This document shows positions 43,843 to 50,969 of a DNA stretch of 50,969 bases, in pieces. Numbering within the stretch: the first letter of the stretch is position 1; every line of letters starts with the position of its first letter. The position numbers and the translations under genes were made by a program. This stretch comes from CAVDHB01 sp963608705 (GTDB lineage Bacteria; Bacteroidota; Bacteroidia; Bacteroidales; Bacteroidaceae), in assembly GCA_963608705.1 (NCBI GenBank), contig CAVDHB010000058.1, positions 1 through 50,969 of the forward strand. The letters are read 5' to 3'. The notes under the pieces are model-generated. The model saw only the letters and a list, made by a program, of their open reading frames with translations. It was not told where the DNA came from and ran no database searches.

Positions 43843-45516
43843 ATGCTGAAATCACTGCACATTCAGAATTATGCGTTGATTGAACAGCTCGATATGAGCT
43901 TTGAGAGGGGCTTTTCCGTCATTACGGGTGAAACCGGGGCGGGAAAGTCCATCATGTTGGGAGCTATCGGTCTTCTCTTGGGACAGCGGGCTGACCGTTC
44001 CGCCATCAAGAGAGGAGCGTTGCATTGTGTGGTAGAGGCACATTTCGATTTGTCCCTTTATCACATGGAAGGCTTTTTCGAGAAACATAATTTGGACTAT
44101 GACGCAGCGGACTGCATCATCCGCCGGGAAGTGTCGTCCACGGGAAAAAGCCGGGCGTTTATCAATGACACCCCTGTGCCGTTGGCTTATATGAAGGAGT
44201 TGGGAGAGATGCTGATAGACATTCACTCCCAGCATCAGAATCTCCTGCTGAATAAAGAGGGTTTCCAGCTGAGCGTATTGGATATCCTGTCGGGAGACAA
44301 AAAAGAGAAAGAGGATTATCAAAAGAAATACAAGGCGTACAAAGAAATCGCTAAGCAGTTGGAGGAGGCGAAAGAGGCTTCCCGTAAAGCGAAAGAGGAC
44401 GAAGACTTCTTGAACTTCCAATGGAGTCAGCTGGATGAAGCGGATTTGAAAGAAGGGGAACAGGAGGAACTGGAACGGGAGTCTGAGACGCTGAATCATG
44501 CCGGTGAGATAAAACAGGGGCTTTACAAGGCTGCTAATTTTCTGTATGCCGATGAGGAAGGAGGACTGTGCAAGGTGAAAGAAGCCGAAAGGGCTTTGGA
44601 TGAATTGGAGTCCTTCTATTCTTGCAAAGATTTGTCTGACAGACTGGAAAGTTGCTACATCGAACTGAAAGACATCGCGGACGAAGTGGAAGCGAAACAG
44701 GAGGATGTGGAGTTCAATCCTTCCCGTTTGGAAGAAGTGGAAGACCGCTTGAACACGCTCTATTCCTTGGAACAGAAGCATCATGTGGAGACGGTGGAGG
44801 AGCTTGTAAAGCTGAGAGACAGTCTTCGTCGCAAGTTGGACATGATCGCTGGAGGTGGTGAGATGCTGGAAGCCTTGGAAAGACAACGGGCGGAAGCCTT
44901 GTCGAAAGTAGAGCAAGCAGCGGCGGCTTTGACGGCTAAACGTCAAGTGGCTGCGAAAAGCACGGAACGCAAAATGTGTGCGTTGTTAATACCGCTGGGT
45001 ATGCCCAATATCCGTTTCGAGGTGGAGATTACTCCTCGTAAGGAGTTCGACAGCATGGGGGCGGACAATGTGAATTTCCTGTTCAGCGCCAATCGCAACG
45101 GAGCGTTGCAGAATGTGGCGCAGGTGGCTTCTGGCGGAGAGATAGCCAGGGTCATGCTTTCATTGAAAGCGTTGATTGCGGATGCGGTGAAATTCCCCAC
45201 CATTATCTTTGATGAGATTGATACAGGTGTGTCGGGGAATATCGCCGAGAAAATGGCGCACATCATGCGCCGGATGGGACAGGAGGGAAGACAGGTTATC
45301 AGTATCACGCATCTGCCTCAAATCGCCGCTTGCGGCAACATACATTATAAGGTATATAAAGAGGATAAGGAAAACGGCACGGTCAGCCATATCATCCGGC
45401 TGGATGAGTCGCAGCGGGTGGAGGAAATCGCCCACATGCTGAGTGGTGCTGTGTTGAGCGAGGCGGCAATCAGTAACGCCAAGGAATTATTGAAACAATC
45501 AAAAGAAATACAATAA
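43843..45516 (+). CDS. recN: DNA repair ATPase RecN
   Basis: 557 residues, SMC-like: Walker A GETGAGKSIMLGAIGLLLG at the N-terminus, long coiled coil between about 155 and 370 (DEVEAKQEDVEF and neighbouring Lys/Glu-rich heptads), then signature VASGGEIARVMLSLKAL and Walker B TIIFDEIDTGVSG with ITHLPQIAA. RecN holds broken DNA ends during double-strand-break repair. Its ATG is one base after the coaBC stop. Confidence 0.95.
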   Translation: MLKSLHIQNYALIEQLDMSFERGFSVITGETGAGKSIMLGAIGLLLGQRADRSAIKRGALHCVVEAHFDLSLYHMEGFFEKHNLDYDAADCIIRREVSSTGKSRAFINDTPVPLAYMKELGEMLIDIHSQHQNLLLNKEGFQLSVLDILSGDKKEKEDYQKKYKAYKEIAKQLEEAKEASRKAKEDEDFLNFQWSQLDEADLKEGEQEELERESETLNHAGEIKQGLYKAANFLYADEEGGLCKVKEAERALDELESFYSCKDLSDRLESCYIELKDIADEVEAKQEDVEFNPSRLEEVEDRLNTLYSLEQKHHVETVEELVKLRDSLRRKLDMIAGGGEMLEALERQRAEALSKVEQAAAALTAKRQVAAKSTERKMCALLIPLGMPNIRFEVEITPRKEFDSMGADNVNFLFSANRNGALQNVAQVASGGEIARVMLSLKALIADAVKFPTIIFDEIDTGVSGNIAEKMAHIMRRMGQEGRQVISITHLPQIAACGNIHYKVYKEDKENGTVSHIIRLDESQRVEEIAHMLSGAVLSEAAISNAKELLKQSKEIQ

Positions 45517-45523
45517 ACTATTC

Positions 45524-47197
45524 ATGAAGAAGTTAATAGTGAGTTTGCTGTGTGTATGTTGCTCCCTGGGAGCCTTTGCGCAGAAATGGCTCTCAAAAGC
45601 GAGAAAGGCTGTGTGTACAGTCACGGTATATGATAAGGACGGAAAGATGATGAATACGGGAAACTGTTTTTTCATCGACGAGAAAGGGACGGCTTTATCG
45701 GATTACGCCCTTTTTAAGGGAGCGTATTCCGCCGATGTGGTGAACGGAAAGGGAGACAAATACAAGGTGGATTTTATTTTAGGTGCCAGCGAACTGTATG
45801 ATGTCGTGAAATTCCATGTGGCCACGGGCAAGGATAAAATGGAGTTCTTGACACCAGGCACAGCGGTGGTGAACGAGAAAGTGTACCTGATGCCATACGC
45901 TACCCAAAATACGAAAACCTGTGCTACGGGTACTGTCAAGGAGGTGAGCAAGGTGGATTCCTTATACCATTATTATACGTTCGCTCTTCCGGCCTCGGCC
46001 AAGCAGGTGAGTTGTCCGGTGATGAATGAACAAGGCAATGTGGTGGGACTGATGCAGCGGTTCAAGGATACACCGGCTGATATATGTTACGGACTGGACA
46101 CACGCTACGAGGCCAAATTGTTGGTGGGGGCGATGTCAGTGAATGATTACAATCTTAACGATATTCATATTCGCAAGGCATTGCCGTCTACACCCACAGA
46201 GGCCGAGGTCTTCCTTATGATGAAGCAACCCTCTGTGACTCCGGCGGAATACTTGGAATTGGTGAACCAGTACATCGCTCAGTTCCCGGAGGACATGAAC
46301 GGTTACTTGCGCCGTGCCACCTATTATATTAACGAGAAGAAATACGCCGAGGCGGAACAGGATATGCAGACGTATGCTGACTTGAATCCCCAGAAGGATG
46401 ATGCCCATTATAATATAGGTCGTCTGCTTTATAACCTCTGCCTGTATCGTCCAGACGCGAAGTACAAGGACTGGACAATGGACAAGGCGTTGGCGGAAAC
46501 GAACGAGGCGTATTCGATGAAGACCAATCCCGTGTATCTTTCCCAGAAAGGTGACATCCTCTTTGCGCAGAAGAAATACAAGGAGGCGTATGACTGCTTC
46601 ATAGGCGTTACCAAGACTCCGTTGCGCAGTGCGGCCTCTTTCTTCTCCGCTTCCCGTTGCTTGCAGATGGCGGGTGATTCCATCAGCCGTATCATGGCCT
46701 TACAGGACAGTGCGGTCAATTGTTTCACGAAGCCTTATCCCAACGAGGCGGCTCCTTATATATTGAACCGTGCCTTGATGCGCAGCAGTATCGGGCAGTA
46801 CCGTCCTGCCGTGGAGGATTTTAATGAGTACGAGCATATCATGGCGGGGAATGTGAATGATGAGTTCTATTACAACCGTTCGGTGGCGGAAATGCAGTGC
46901 CGGATGTACCAGCAAGCCATTGATGACATCGTGGAAGCGTTGGAACGAAACAAGAACGTGCTGGCCTACCGTGTGCAGGAGGCTTCCCTCTATGTGCTGG
47001 CCAATGAGATAGACAAGGCGTTGGCGGCGGCGAAAGCGGCGGTGGCCTTGGATGCCAAGAGTGCGGACGCTTACCGTTTGCTGGGATATTGTCAGGCAAA
47101 GAAGGGGTTGAAGTCCGAAGCGTTGACCAATTTGAACAAGGCGAAGGAGTTAGGCGACACGAACGCCGAAAAGATAATAAAAGAGTATTTGAAATGA
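45524..47197 (+). CDS. Secreted TPR protein with an inactive trypsin-like domain
   Basis: 557 residues with a signal peptide (LGAFAQ). Residues about 25-200 follow the trypsin/HtrA fold pattern (GNCFFIDEKGTALSDYALFKGA, then LYDVVKFHV, then QVSCPVMNEQGNVVGLM), but the catalytic His falls on Ala62 and the Ser on Val162; only Asp93 is kept. I infer a pseudoprotease. Residues about 245-557 hold TPR-like helical pairs (YAEAEQDMQTYADLNP, YKEAYDCFIGV, YQQAIDDIVEALERN, IDKALAAAKAAVALD). It overlaps the next gene by ATGA. Role unknown; probably a periplasmic scaffold. Confidence 0.75.
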   Translation: MKKLIVSLLCVCCSLGAFAQKWLSKARKAVCTVTVYDKDGKMMNTGNCFFIDEKGTALSDYALFKGAYSADVVNGKGDKYKVDFILGASELYDVVKFHVATGKDKMEFLTPGTAVVNEKVYLMPYATQNTKTCATGTVKEVSKVDSLYHYYTFALPASAKQVSCPVMNEQGNVVGLMQRFKDTPADICYGLDTRYEAKLLVGAMSVNDYNLNDIHIRKALPSTPTEAEVFLMMKQPSVTPAEYLELVNQYIAQFPEDMNGYLRRATYYINEKKYAEAEQDMQTYADLNPQKDDAHYNIGRLLYNLCLYRPDAKYKDWTMDKALAETNEAYSMKTNPVYLSQKGDILFAQKKYKEAYDCFIGVTKTPLRSAASFFSASRCLQMAGDSISRIMALQDSAVNCFTKPYPNEAAPYILNRALMRSSIGQYRPAVEDFNEYEHIMAGNVNDEFYYNRSVAEMQCRMYQQAIDDIVEALERNKNVLAYRVQEASLYVLANEIDKALAAAKAAVALDAKSADAYRLLGYCQAKKGLKSEALTNLNKAKELGDTNAEKIIKEYLK

Positions 47198-48240
47198 TGT
47201 TTACGCAAACCATAAACGAGCGTTTGGTACAGGAGGCTCGTCAGCTTGTGGACGGAGCGAAGCGGATTGTGCTTTGCGGACACGTGTCTCCAGACGGGGA
47301 TGCCGTGGGGTCTACCCTGGCTTTTTACGACTATCTCACGTCTGTCGGAAAGGAGGTGACGGTGGCTTATCCGAATCCTTATCCCGATTTTCTGGCTCAT
47401 CTGCCCAATGCGGACAAGGCTTTCTTCTATGATTCCGACGCAGAGACGGTTGACCGGGCTATTGCCGAGGCTGACTTGATTTGCCTGATGGACTTCAATG
47501 CGTTGAAGCGTATTGACGCAATGGGAGAGCGTATAAGGCTGTCCAAGGCGAAACGCTTGATGATAGACCACCATTTGTTTCCCGAAGCGGAATGCGACGT
47601 GACGATTTCCTACCCGGAGATGAGTTCCACCTGTGAACTTCTCTTCCATCTGCTGTGGAACTGGGGTGTGTTTGAGCAGGTGAGTTTGGCCTGCGCCACG
47701 GACATGTACTGTGGTATCATGACGGATACGGGATGCTTCTCTTACAACAGCAACCGCCCGGAGGTCTTCTACGCCATAGGCCAACTGATAGCCAAAGGAG
47801 TAGACCGGGATAAAGTCTATGATGAAGTGTTCCGCAATTACAGCGAGTGGCGTTACCGTCTGTTGGGCTATATCTTGTACAGCAAGATGGAGGTGTTGAA
47901 AGACTCCAACGCCGCTTTTTACACGCTGAGCCGTTTTGAACAGAAGAAGTTCCACTTCCTTCGGGGAGACACTGAGGGAATTGTCAATATGCCGTTGTCC
48001 ATCAAGGGCATCCGTCTGTCGGCTTCTTTCCGTGAGGATACGGAAAAGAATGCCATCCGTGTGTCGTTGCGTTCCACGGGCGATTTCCCTTGCAACAAGA
48101 TGGCGGAGGAGTTTTTCCATGGCGGAGGACACAAGAACGCTTCCGGCGGAGAGTTGCGTTGCTCGTTAGAAGAGGCGGCCCTCATATTCAAGACGGCGGT
48201 GGAGAAATACAAGCCGTTACTGGTGGCAAACGAGAAATAG
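47194..48240 (+). CDS. DHH-family phosphoesterase (NrnA-like oligoribonuclease/pAp phosphatase)
   Basis: 348 residues from ATG 47194, which overlaps the previous stop. Motifs I-IV of the DHH family are present: GHVSPDGDAVGS, MDFNALKRID, LMIDHHLFPEA and GIMTDTGCFSYNS; the DHHA1 domain carries FHGGGHKNASGGE. NrnA enzymes degrade 2-5-mer RNA and dephosphorylate 3'-phosphoadenosine 5'-phosphate, with Mn2+ in the DHH domain. Many Bacteroidetes lack E. coli-type Orn, which fits this role. Confidence 0.92.
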   Translation: MMFTQTINERLVQEARQLVDGAKRIVLCGHVSPDGDAVGSTLAFYDYLTSVGKEVTVAYPNPYPDFLAHLPNADKAFFYDSDAETVDRAIAEADLICLMDFNALKRIDAMGERIRLSKAKRLMIDHHLFPEAECDVTISYPEMSSTCELLFHLLWNWGVFEQVSLACATDMYCGIMTDTGCFSYNSNRPEVFYAIGQLIAKGVDRDKVYDEVFRNYSEWRYRLLGYILYSKMEVLKDSNAAFYTLSRFEQKKFHFLRGDTEGIVNMPLSIKGIRLSASFREDTEKNAIRVSLRSTGDFPCNKMAEEFFHGGGHKNASGGELRCSLEEAALIFKTAVEKYKPLLVANEK

Positions 48241-48306
48241 TTATAATACACTAAATAATGAATAGGGAATCAGAGCTTCCGCTGTGTTTTTCTTATTTTT
48301 GTGGCA

Positions 48307-48963
48307 ATGATGAAAAGAGTAGTAAGTTATTTGTGCCTGCTCCTTTGTGTGGGGCTGGCGACAGTTTCGTGTAATGACGACCCGACTTATGGCGAGAAAC
48401 GAAAGGATGAGAAAAAGACCATCGAGAATTTTATCGCCAAGAACAAGATACAGACCATTACCTTGGAGGAGTTCGAGCGGAACGACTCCACCACGGATGT
48501 GTCCAAGAACCAGTATGTCTATGTGAAAGGTTCGGAGGTGTATTTTCAGATTGTGGAGAAGGGTAGTGGTAAGCACGCCAAGCCTATTGCGGATGGGGAG
48601 AGTCGTAACTTGATTTGCCGTTTCACGGAACGCAATTTGCAGACAGATACCACACAGCTGACGAATATGTACAGTAGTGGTATTCCCGATGTGATGAGTG
48701 TGTCAAACACGAGTGGGGTTTTCTCCGCTTCGTTTGTGGAAGGATTGATGATGCAGGCGTATGGTAGCCAGTCTTCCTCTTCGGGCTATGTGCCGGAAGG
48801 ATGGATTTCCGTGCTGCCTTATATCAAGATTACACGTCGTTCGGAGACGGACACCCCGGCCAAGGTGAGATTGATTGTGCCTTCCACCAAGGGACAGGCC
48901 AACGCCATGAGCCAGGTGTACGCTTGTTGGTATGAGATAACTTTTGAGGGAGACAGGAGGTAA
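48307..48963 (+). CDS. DUF4827-like lipoprotein
   Basis: 218 residues from ATG 48307 (a GTG at 48301 is also in frame). Lipoprotein signal VGLATVSCNDDPTYG with Asp-Asp after the Cys. The body resembles, as I know it, DUF4827, which may be related to FKBP-type folds (VYVKGSEVYFQIVEKGSG, FVEGLMMQAYG, WISVLPYIKI), but no prolyl-isomerase active site can be asserted. TATTTTTG (48294-48301) looks like a -7 box so close to the ATG that the mRNA would be nearly leaderless. It lies four bases before the phosphomutase. Confidence 0.7.
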   Translation: MMKRVVSYLCLLLCVGLATVSCNDDPTYGEKRKDEKKTIENFIAKNKIQTITLEEFERNDSTTDVSKNQYVYVKGSEVYFQIVEKGSGKHAKPIADGESRNLICRFTERNLQTDTTQLTNMYSSGIPDVMSVSNTSGVFSASFVEGLMMQAYGSQSSSSGYVPEGWISVLPYIKITRRSETDTPAKVRLIVPSTKGQANAMSQVYACWYEITFEGDRR

Positions 48964-48967
48964 GACT

Positions 48968-50356
48968 ATGACATTGATAAAATCCATATCCGGTATTCGG
49001 GGCACTATTGGTGGCCGGCCGGGAGATACGTTGAACCCGTTGGACATCGTGAAGTTCGTGGCGGCTTACGCCACGTTCATCCGTAGTCACGCCCCCAAAG
49101 AGGGTTCACGCAAGATAGTAGTAGGACGTGACGCGCGCATTTCCGGCGAGATGGTGCGTCAAGTCGTTTGTGGCACGTTGCTTGGCATGGGCTTTGATGT
49201 GACAGACATCGGTTTGGCAACCACACCGACTACAGAGGTGGCGGTAGTCATGGAAAAAGCGGATGGCGGCATCATCTTGACAGCCAGCCACAATCCCCGC
49301 CAATGGAACGCCTTGAAACTCTTGAACGCCCAGGGCGAGTTCTTGAACAAGGAAGAAGGAAACGAGGTCTTGAGACTGGCCGAGGCGGAGGACTTCGAGT
49401 TTGCCGAGGTGGACAGTCTGGGACATTATCATACGGACGATACCTATAATCAGAAGCATATCCAGAAAGTGCTGGACTTGAAACTGGTCGATGTGGAGGC
49501 TATCCGCAAGGCGCATTTCAAGGTGGCCATAGATACTATCAACTCTGTGGGCGGACTGATTCTGCCGGAACTGTTGAGACAACTCGGCGTGGAGACGGTC
49601 ACGGGCTTGAACACAGAGGCCAATGGTGACTTCCAGCACAATCCGGAACCTTTGGAGAGAAACCTTCATGGTATCATGGACTTGATGGCCAAAGGTGGCC
49701 ACGACATTGCGTTTGTGGTAGACCCCGATGTGGACCGTCTGGCTTTGATTTGTGAGAATGGCAAGATGTACGGCGAGGAATACACGCTGGTGACAGCCGC
49801 CGACTACATCCTTCAGCATACACCGGGTGCGACAGTATCCAACCTCAGTTCCACGCGTGCCTTGCGGGATGTGACCCGTGGTTATGGTCAGCAGTATTAT
49901 GCGGCGGCAGTTGGAGAGGTGAACGTGGTGGCGAAGATGAAAGACTCACATGCCGTAATAGGCGGTGAAGGCAACGGTGGAGTCATCTACCCTGAATGCC
50001 ACTACGGACGTGATGCCTTGGTGGGCATAGCCCTTATCTTGACCTACTTGGCTAAGAAGGGATGCAAGGCCAGTGAGTTACGCGCCTCTTATCCTACTTA
50101 TTTCATGGGCAAGAACCGTATCGACTTGAAGCCGGGTACGGATGTGGACGCTATCCTTGCCAAGGTGAAAGAACTGTATAAGGATGAGGAAATCAACGAC
50201 ATAGACGGGGTGAAGATTGACTTCCCCGACAAGTGGGTACACTTGCGAAAGAGCAACACGGAGCCGATTATCCGTGTGTATTCCGAAGCCAAGACGCAAG
50301 CCGAGGCTGATGCGGCGGGAAAAGCCGTGATGGACGAAGTATATAAGATGCTTTAA
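48968..50356 (+). CDS. glmM: Phosphoglucosamine mutase / phosphoglucomutase
   Basis: 462 residues from ATG 48968; the longer frame needs a TTG and no family sequence is added. Alpha-D-phosphohexomutase motifs in order: ISGIRGTIGG, the phosphoserine loop TASHNPRQWNALKL, metal loop DPDVDRLAL, sugar-binding GEGNGG and phosphate-binding RKSNTEPIIRVYSE. The family interconverts hexose-6-phosphate and hexose-1-phosphate; GlmM makes GlcN-1-P for UDP-GlcNAc, the precursor for peptidoglycan and LPS. Whether it prefers glucosamine, mannose or glucose cannot be told here. Confidence 0.88.
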   Translation: MTLIKSISGIRGTIGGRPGDTLNPLDIVKFVAAYATFIRSHAPKEGSRKIVVGRDARISGEMVRQVVCGTLLGMGFDVTDIGLATTPTTEVAVVMEKADGGIILTASHNPRQWNALKLLNAQGEFLNKEEGNEVLRLAEAEDFEFAEVDSLGHYHTDDTYNQKHIQKVLDLKLVDVEAIRKAHFKVAIDTINSVGGLILPELLRQLGVETVTGLNTEANGDFQHNPEPLERNLHGIMDLMAKGGHDIAFVVDPDVDRLALICENGKMYGEEYTLVTAADYILQHTPGATVSNLSSTRALRDVTRGYGQQYYAAAVGEVNVVAKMKDSHAVIGGEGNGGVIYPECHYGRDALVGIALILTYLAKKGCKASELRASYPTYFMGKNRIDLKPGTDVDAILAKVKELYKDEEINDIDGVKIDFPDKWVHLRKSNTEPIIRVYSEAKTQAEADAAGKAVMDEVYKML

Positions 50357-50379
50357 ACTCAACGAATAAAGAACAAGGA

Positions 50380-50411
50380 ACGGTCTGCGAATATTTTCGC
50401 AGGCCGTTTTT
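50380..50411 (+). terminator. Intrinsic terminator after glmM
   Basis: ACGGTCTGCGAA (50380-50391) pairs with TTCGCAGGCCGT (50396-50407) around TATT (one wobble), followed by TTTTAT. It ends just where the inverted repeat begins. Confidence 0.92.
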
Positions 50412-50592
50412 ATGATTATCCGCAATCGTACCACTAATAAACATCGCATCTCTACTGATTGATGGGCATTTAGGACGTGTCTTGTCATGCTGTGAGTAGT
50501 GACTCCTTATTCACCGTGTTTGACTCTATGTAATGAAGATGTTAGACTGGAGAGTATAAGGTCGTCTCAACGCAACGCACCCTTATTCTGTC
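50412..50592. repeat. Inverted repeat, right arm (copy B)
   Basis: Reverse complement of 1-207 with about 25 bases missing around the palindrome (half-site left at 50443-50455, ATCGCATCTCTAC). The remaining sequence is nearly identical. It lies between the glmM terminator and a second repeat-rich footprint. Confidence 0.85.
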
Positions 50593-50651
50593 TTATAAAT
50601 GGAAAATTATCATACATTGAAAATCTTCTTCTCCGTGTGTACTTTATGAAA

Positions 50652-50701
50652 GGAAATGGACGAAAAAGTGAAGGACTATGGTACAATGTAGGTCCATTTC
50701 C
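50652..50701. repeat. 10-bp inverted repeat with 30-base loop
   Basis: GGAAATGGAC (50652-50661) and GTCCATTTCC (50692-50701) are exact complements. It lies just before the GTGTAGGC repeats, in a stretch (50593-50781) without a credible gene; the open frame across it looks incidental. Confidence 0.6.
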
Positions 50702-50720
50702 AGTGATTTTAGATTGTTTT

Positions 50721-50832
50721 GTGTAGGCTAGTGTACCTTTAGTGTAGGCTTAGTGTAGGTAATATTCCTATTTTTATCATATTATAAGCTGATAGCCAAT
50801 GACTTAAAAATATTCAGTGTAGGCGTGTAGGC
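50721..50832. repeat. Direct repeats of GTGTAGGC
   Basis: GTGTAGGC occurs at 50721, 50742, 50817 and 50825, with partial copies GTGTACC (50731) and GTGTAGG (50753). The spacing resembles the TGTAAGCA units at 15639-15775 in number and in being beside a DUF4248-like start, although the sequence differs. Confidence 0.75.
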
Positions 50833-50961
50833 AAATTCACAAAAAACGTTTGGCAGGAAGGGGATATTATGTTTAATAAGAAAAGTCACGTGTCTGTATT
50901 TTCTAAAATGATTACCCAAAACATACCACCGTCCTATCTTGGTAATGGTTCTGAGTCTCAT
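50782..50961 (-). pseudogene. Fragment with DUF4248-like start
   Basis: On the minus strand an ATG at 50961 opens a 59-residue frame beginning MRLRTITKIGRWYVLG. Its first residues and its upstream DNA (window end, CTCATGGTCGTTT on the plus strand) match the fragment at 15243-15428, but the frame has no ELAQLYFP motif and runs through the GTGTAGGC repeats. I take it as a decayed or frame-shifted copy; its upstream part lies beyond the window. Confidence 0.35.
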
Positions 50962-50969
50962 GGTCGTTT

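Noticed and set aside
43852..44946. Long minus-strand open frame (364 codons) opposite recN, and similar ones opposite argC, proC and the lyase gene
   Set aside because: They lie wholly antisense to clear protein families, with compositions (His/Arg/Gln/Leu-rich) expected from the complement of coding DNA, and no domain, signal or ribosome site.
1..50592. 50-kb composite transposon bounded by the inverted repeats
   Set aside because: No transposase or integrase is present, the interior is core metabolism, and no target-site duplication can be shown with the left arm cut by the window edge.
50499..50726. 75-codon plus-strand frame after the inverted repeat
   Set aside because: It crosses the non-coding repeat and an inverted repeat, lacks a ribosome site, and has no recognisable pattern.

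Overview
The window looks like a chromosomal segment of a Bacteroidales gut-type bacterium (Bacteroides/Phocaeicola-like). The reasons are a SusC/SusD polysaccharide-utilisation locus, several promoters of the Bacteroidetes form TTTG-N19/20-TAnnTTTG, weak Shine-Dalgarno signals, an arginine cluster with an N-succinylornithine-type carbamoyltransferase, and Bacteroidetes-restricted families (DUF4925, DUF4827, DUF3127, DUF4248). All family names are from reading the translations; no database search was run.

Layout. (1) 1-450: one arm of a 50-kb-spaced inverted repeat, then a tiny self-contained locus with promoter, 25-codon ORF and stem-loop. (2) 469-12710, minus strand: a polysaccharide-utilisation locus with a heparinase II/III-like lyase and GH97 glycosidase (ATGA-coupled), then SusC, SusD, a Big_2 surface glycan-binding lipoprotein and an alginate-lyase-family lipoprotein. 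(3) 13083-15250, plus strand: an ECF sigma factor without anti-sigma factor, followed at once by a secreted esterase-like protein. (4) 15243-15780: a decayed accessory footprint with a DUF4248-like start, 21-bp tandem repeats and a large inverted repeat. (5) 15934-24786: the arginine/proline operon argR - GNAT - argG - argC - argD - proC - proB - proA - argF', interrupted by two long AT-rich hairpins. (6) 25095-30365, minus strand: two paralogous DUF4925 lipoproteins and a TonB receptor. (7) 30704-33722, minus strand: cytidine deaminase and hybrid histidine kinase. (8) 33878-39905: GH73/LysM lipoprotein, fabI, then ugd, glf and a polyprenyl-phosphate hexose-1-phosphate transferase, a surface-polysaccharide precursor module. 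(9) 39977-48240: DUF3127 protein with an SSB-like tail, dnaN, an exonuclease, coaBC, recN, a pseudoprotease-TPR protein and an NrnA-like DHH phosphoesterase. (10) 48307-50356: DUF4827 lipoprotein and phosphoglucomutase/phosphoglucosamine mutase. (11) 50380-50969: terminator, the second inverted-repeat arm and another repeat-rich, DUF4248-like footprint.

How they work together. The locus in (2)-(3) should bind, cut and import a uronic-acid-containing glycan, since it has two lyase families and one alpha-glycosidase; the actual substrate cannot be read from sequence. The arginine operon supplies succinylated intermediates from glutamate through to succinylcitrulline (argB, argE-type and argH genes are not in the window) and shares glutamate with the proline genes proB/proA/proC. 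ugd, glf and the initiating transferase supply UDP-glucuronate, UDP-galactofuranose and the first lipid-linked sugar for capsule or exopolysaccharide.

Most unusual features: the paired DUF4248-like footprints with elaborate repeats, the short palindrome family (GTAGAGACGCGATT plus its complement), the 25-residue mini-gene, the nested hairpins inside the arg operon, a catalytically dead protease domain fused to TPRs, and a G9 tract in front of the initiating sugar transferase. No complete transposase, integrase, CRISPR array, rRNA or tRNA gene was seen.
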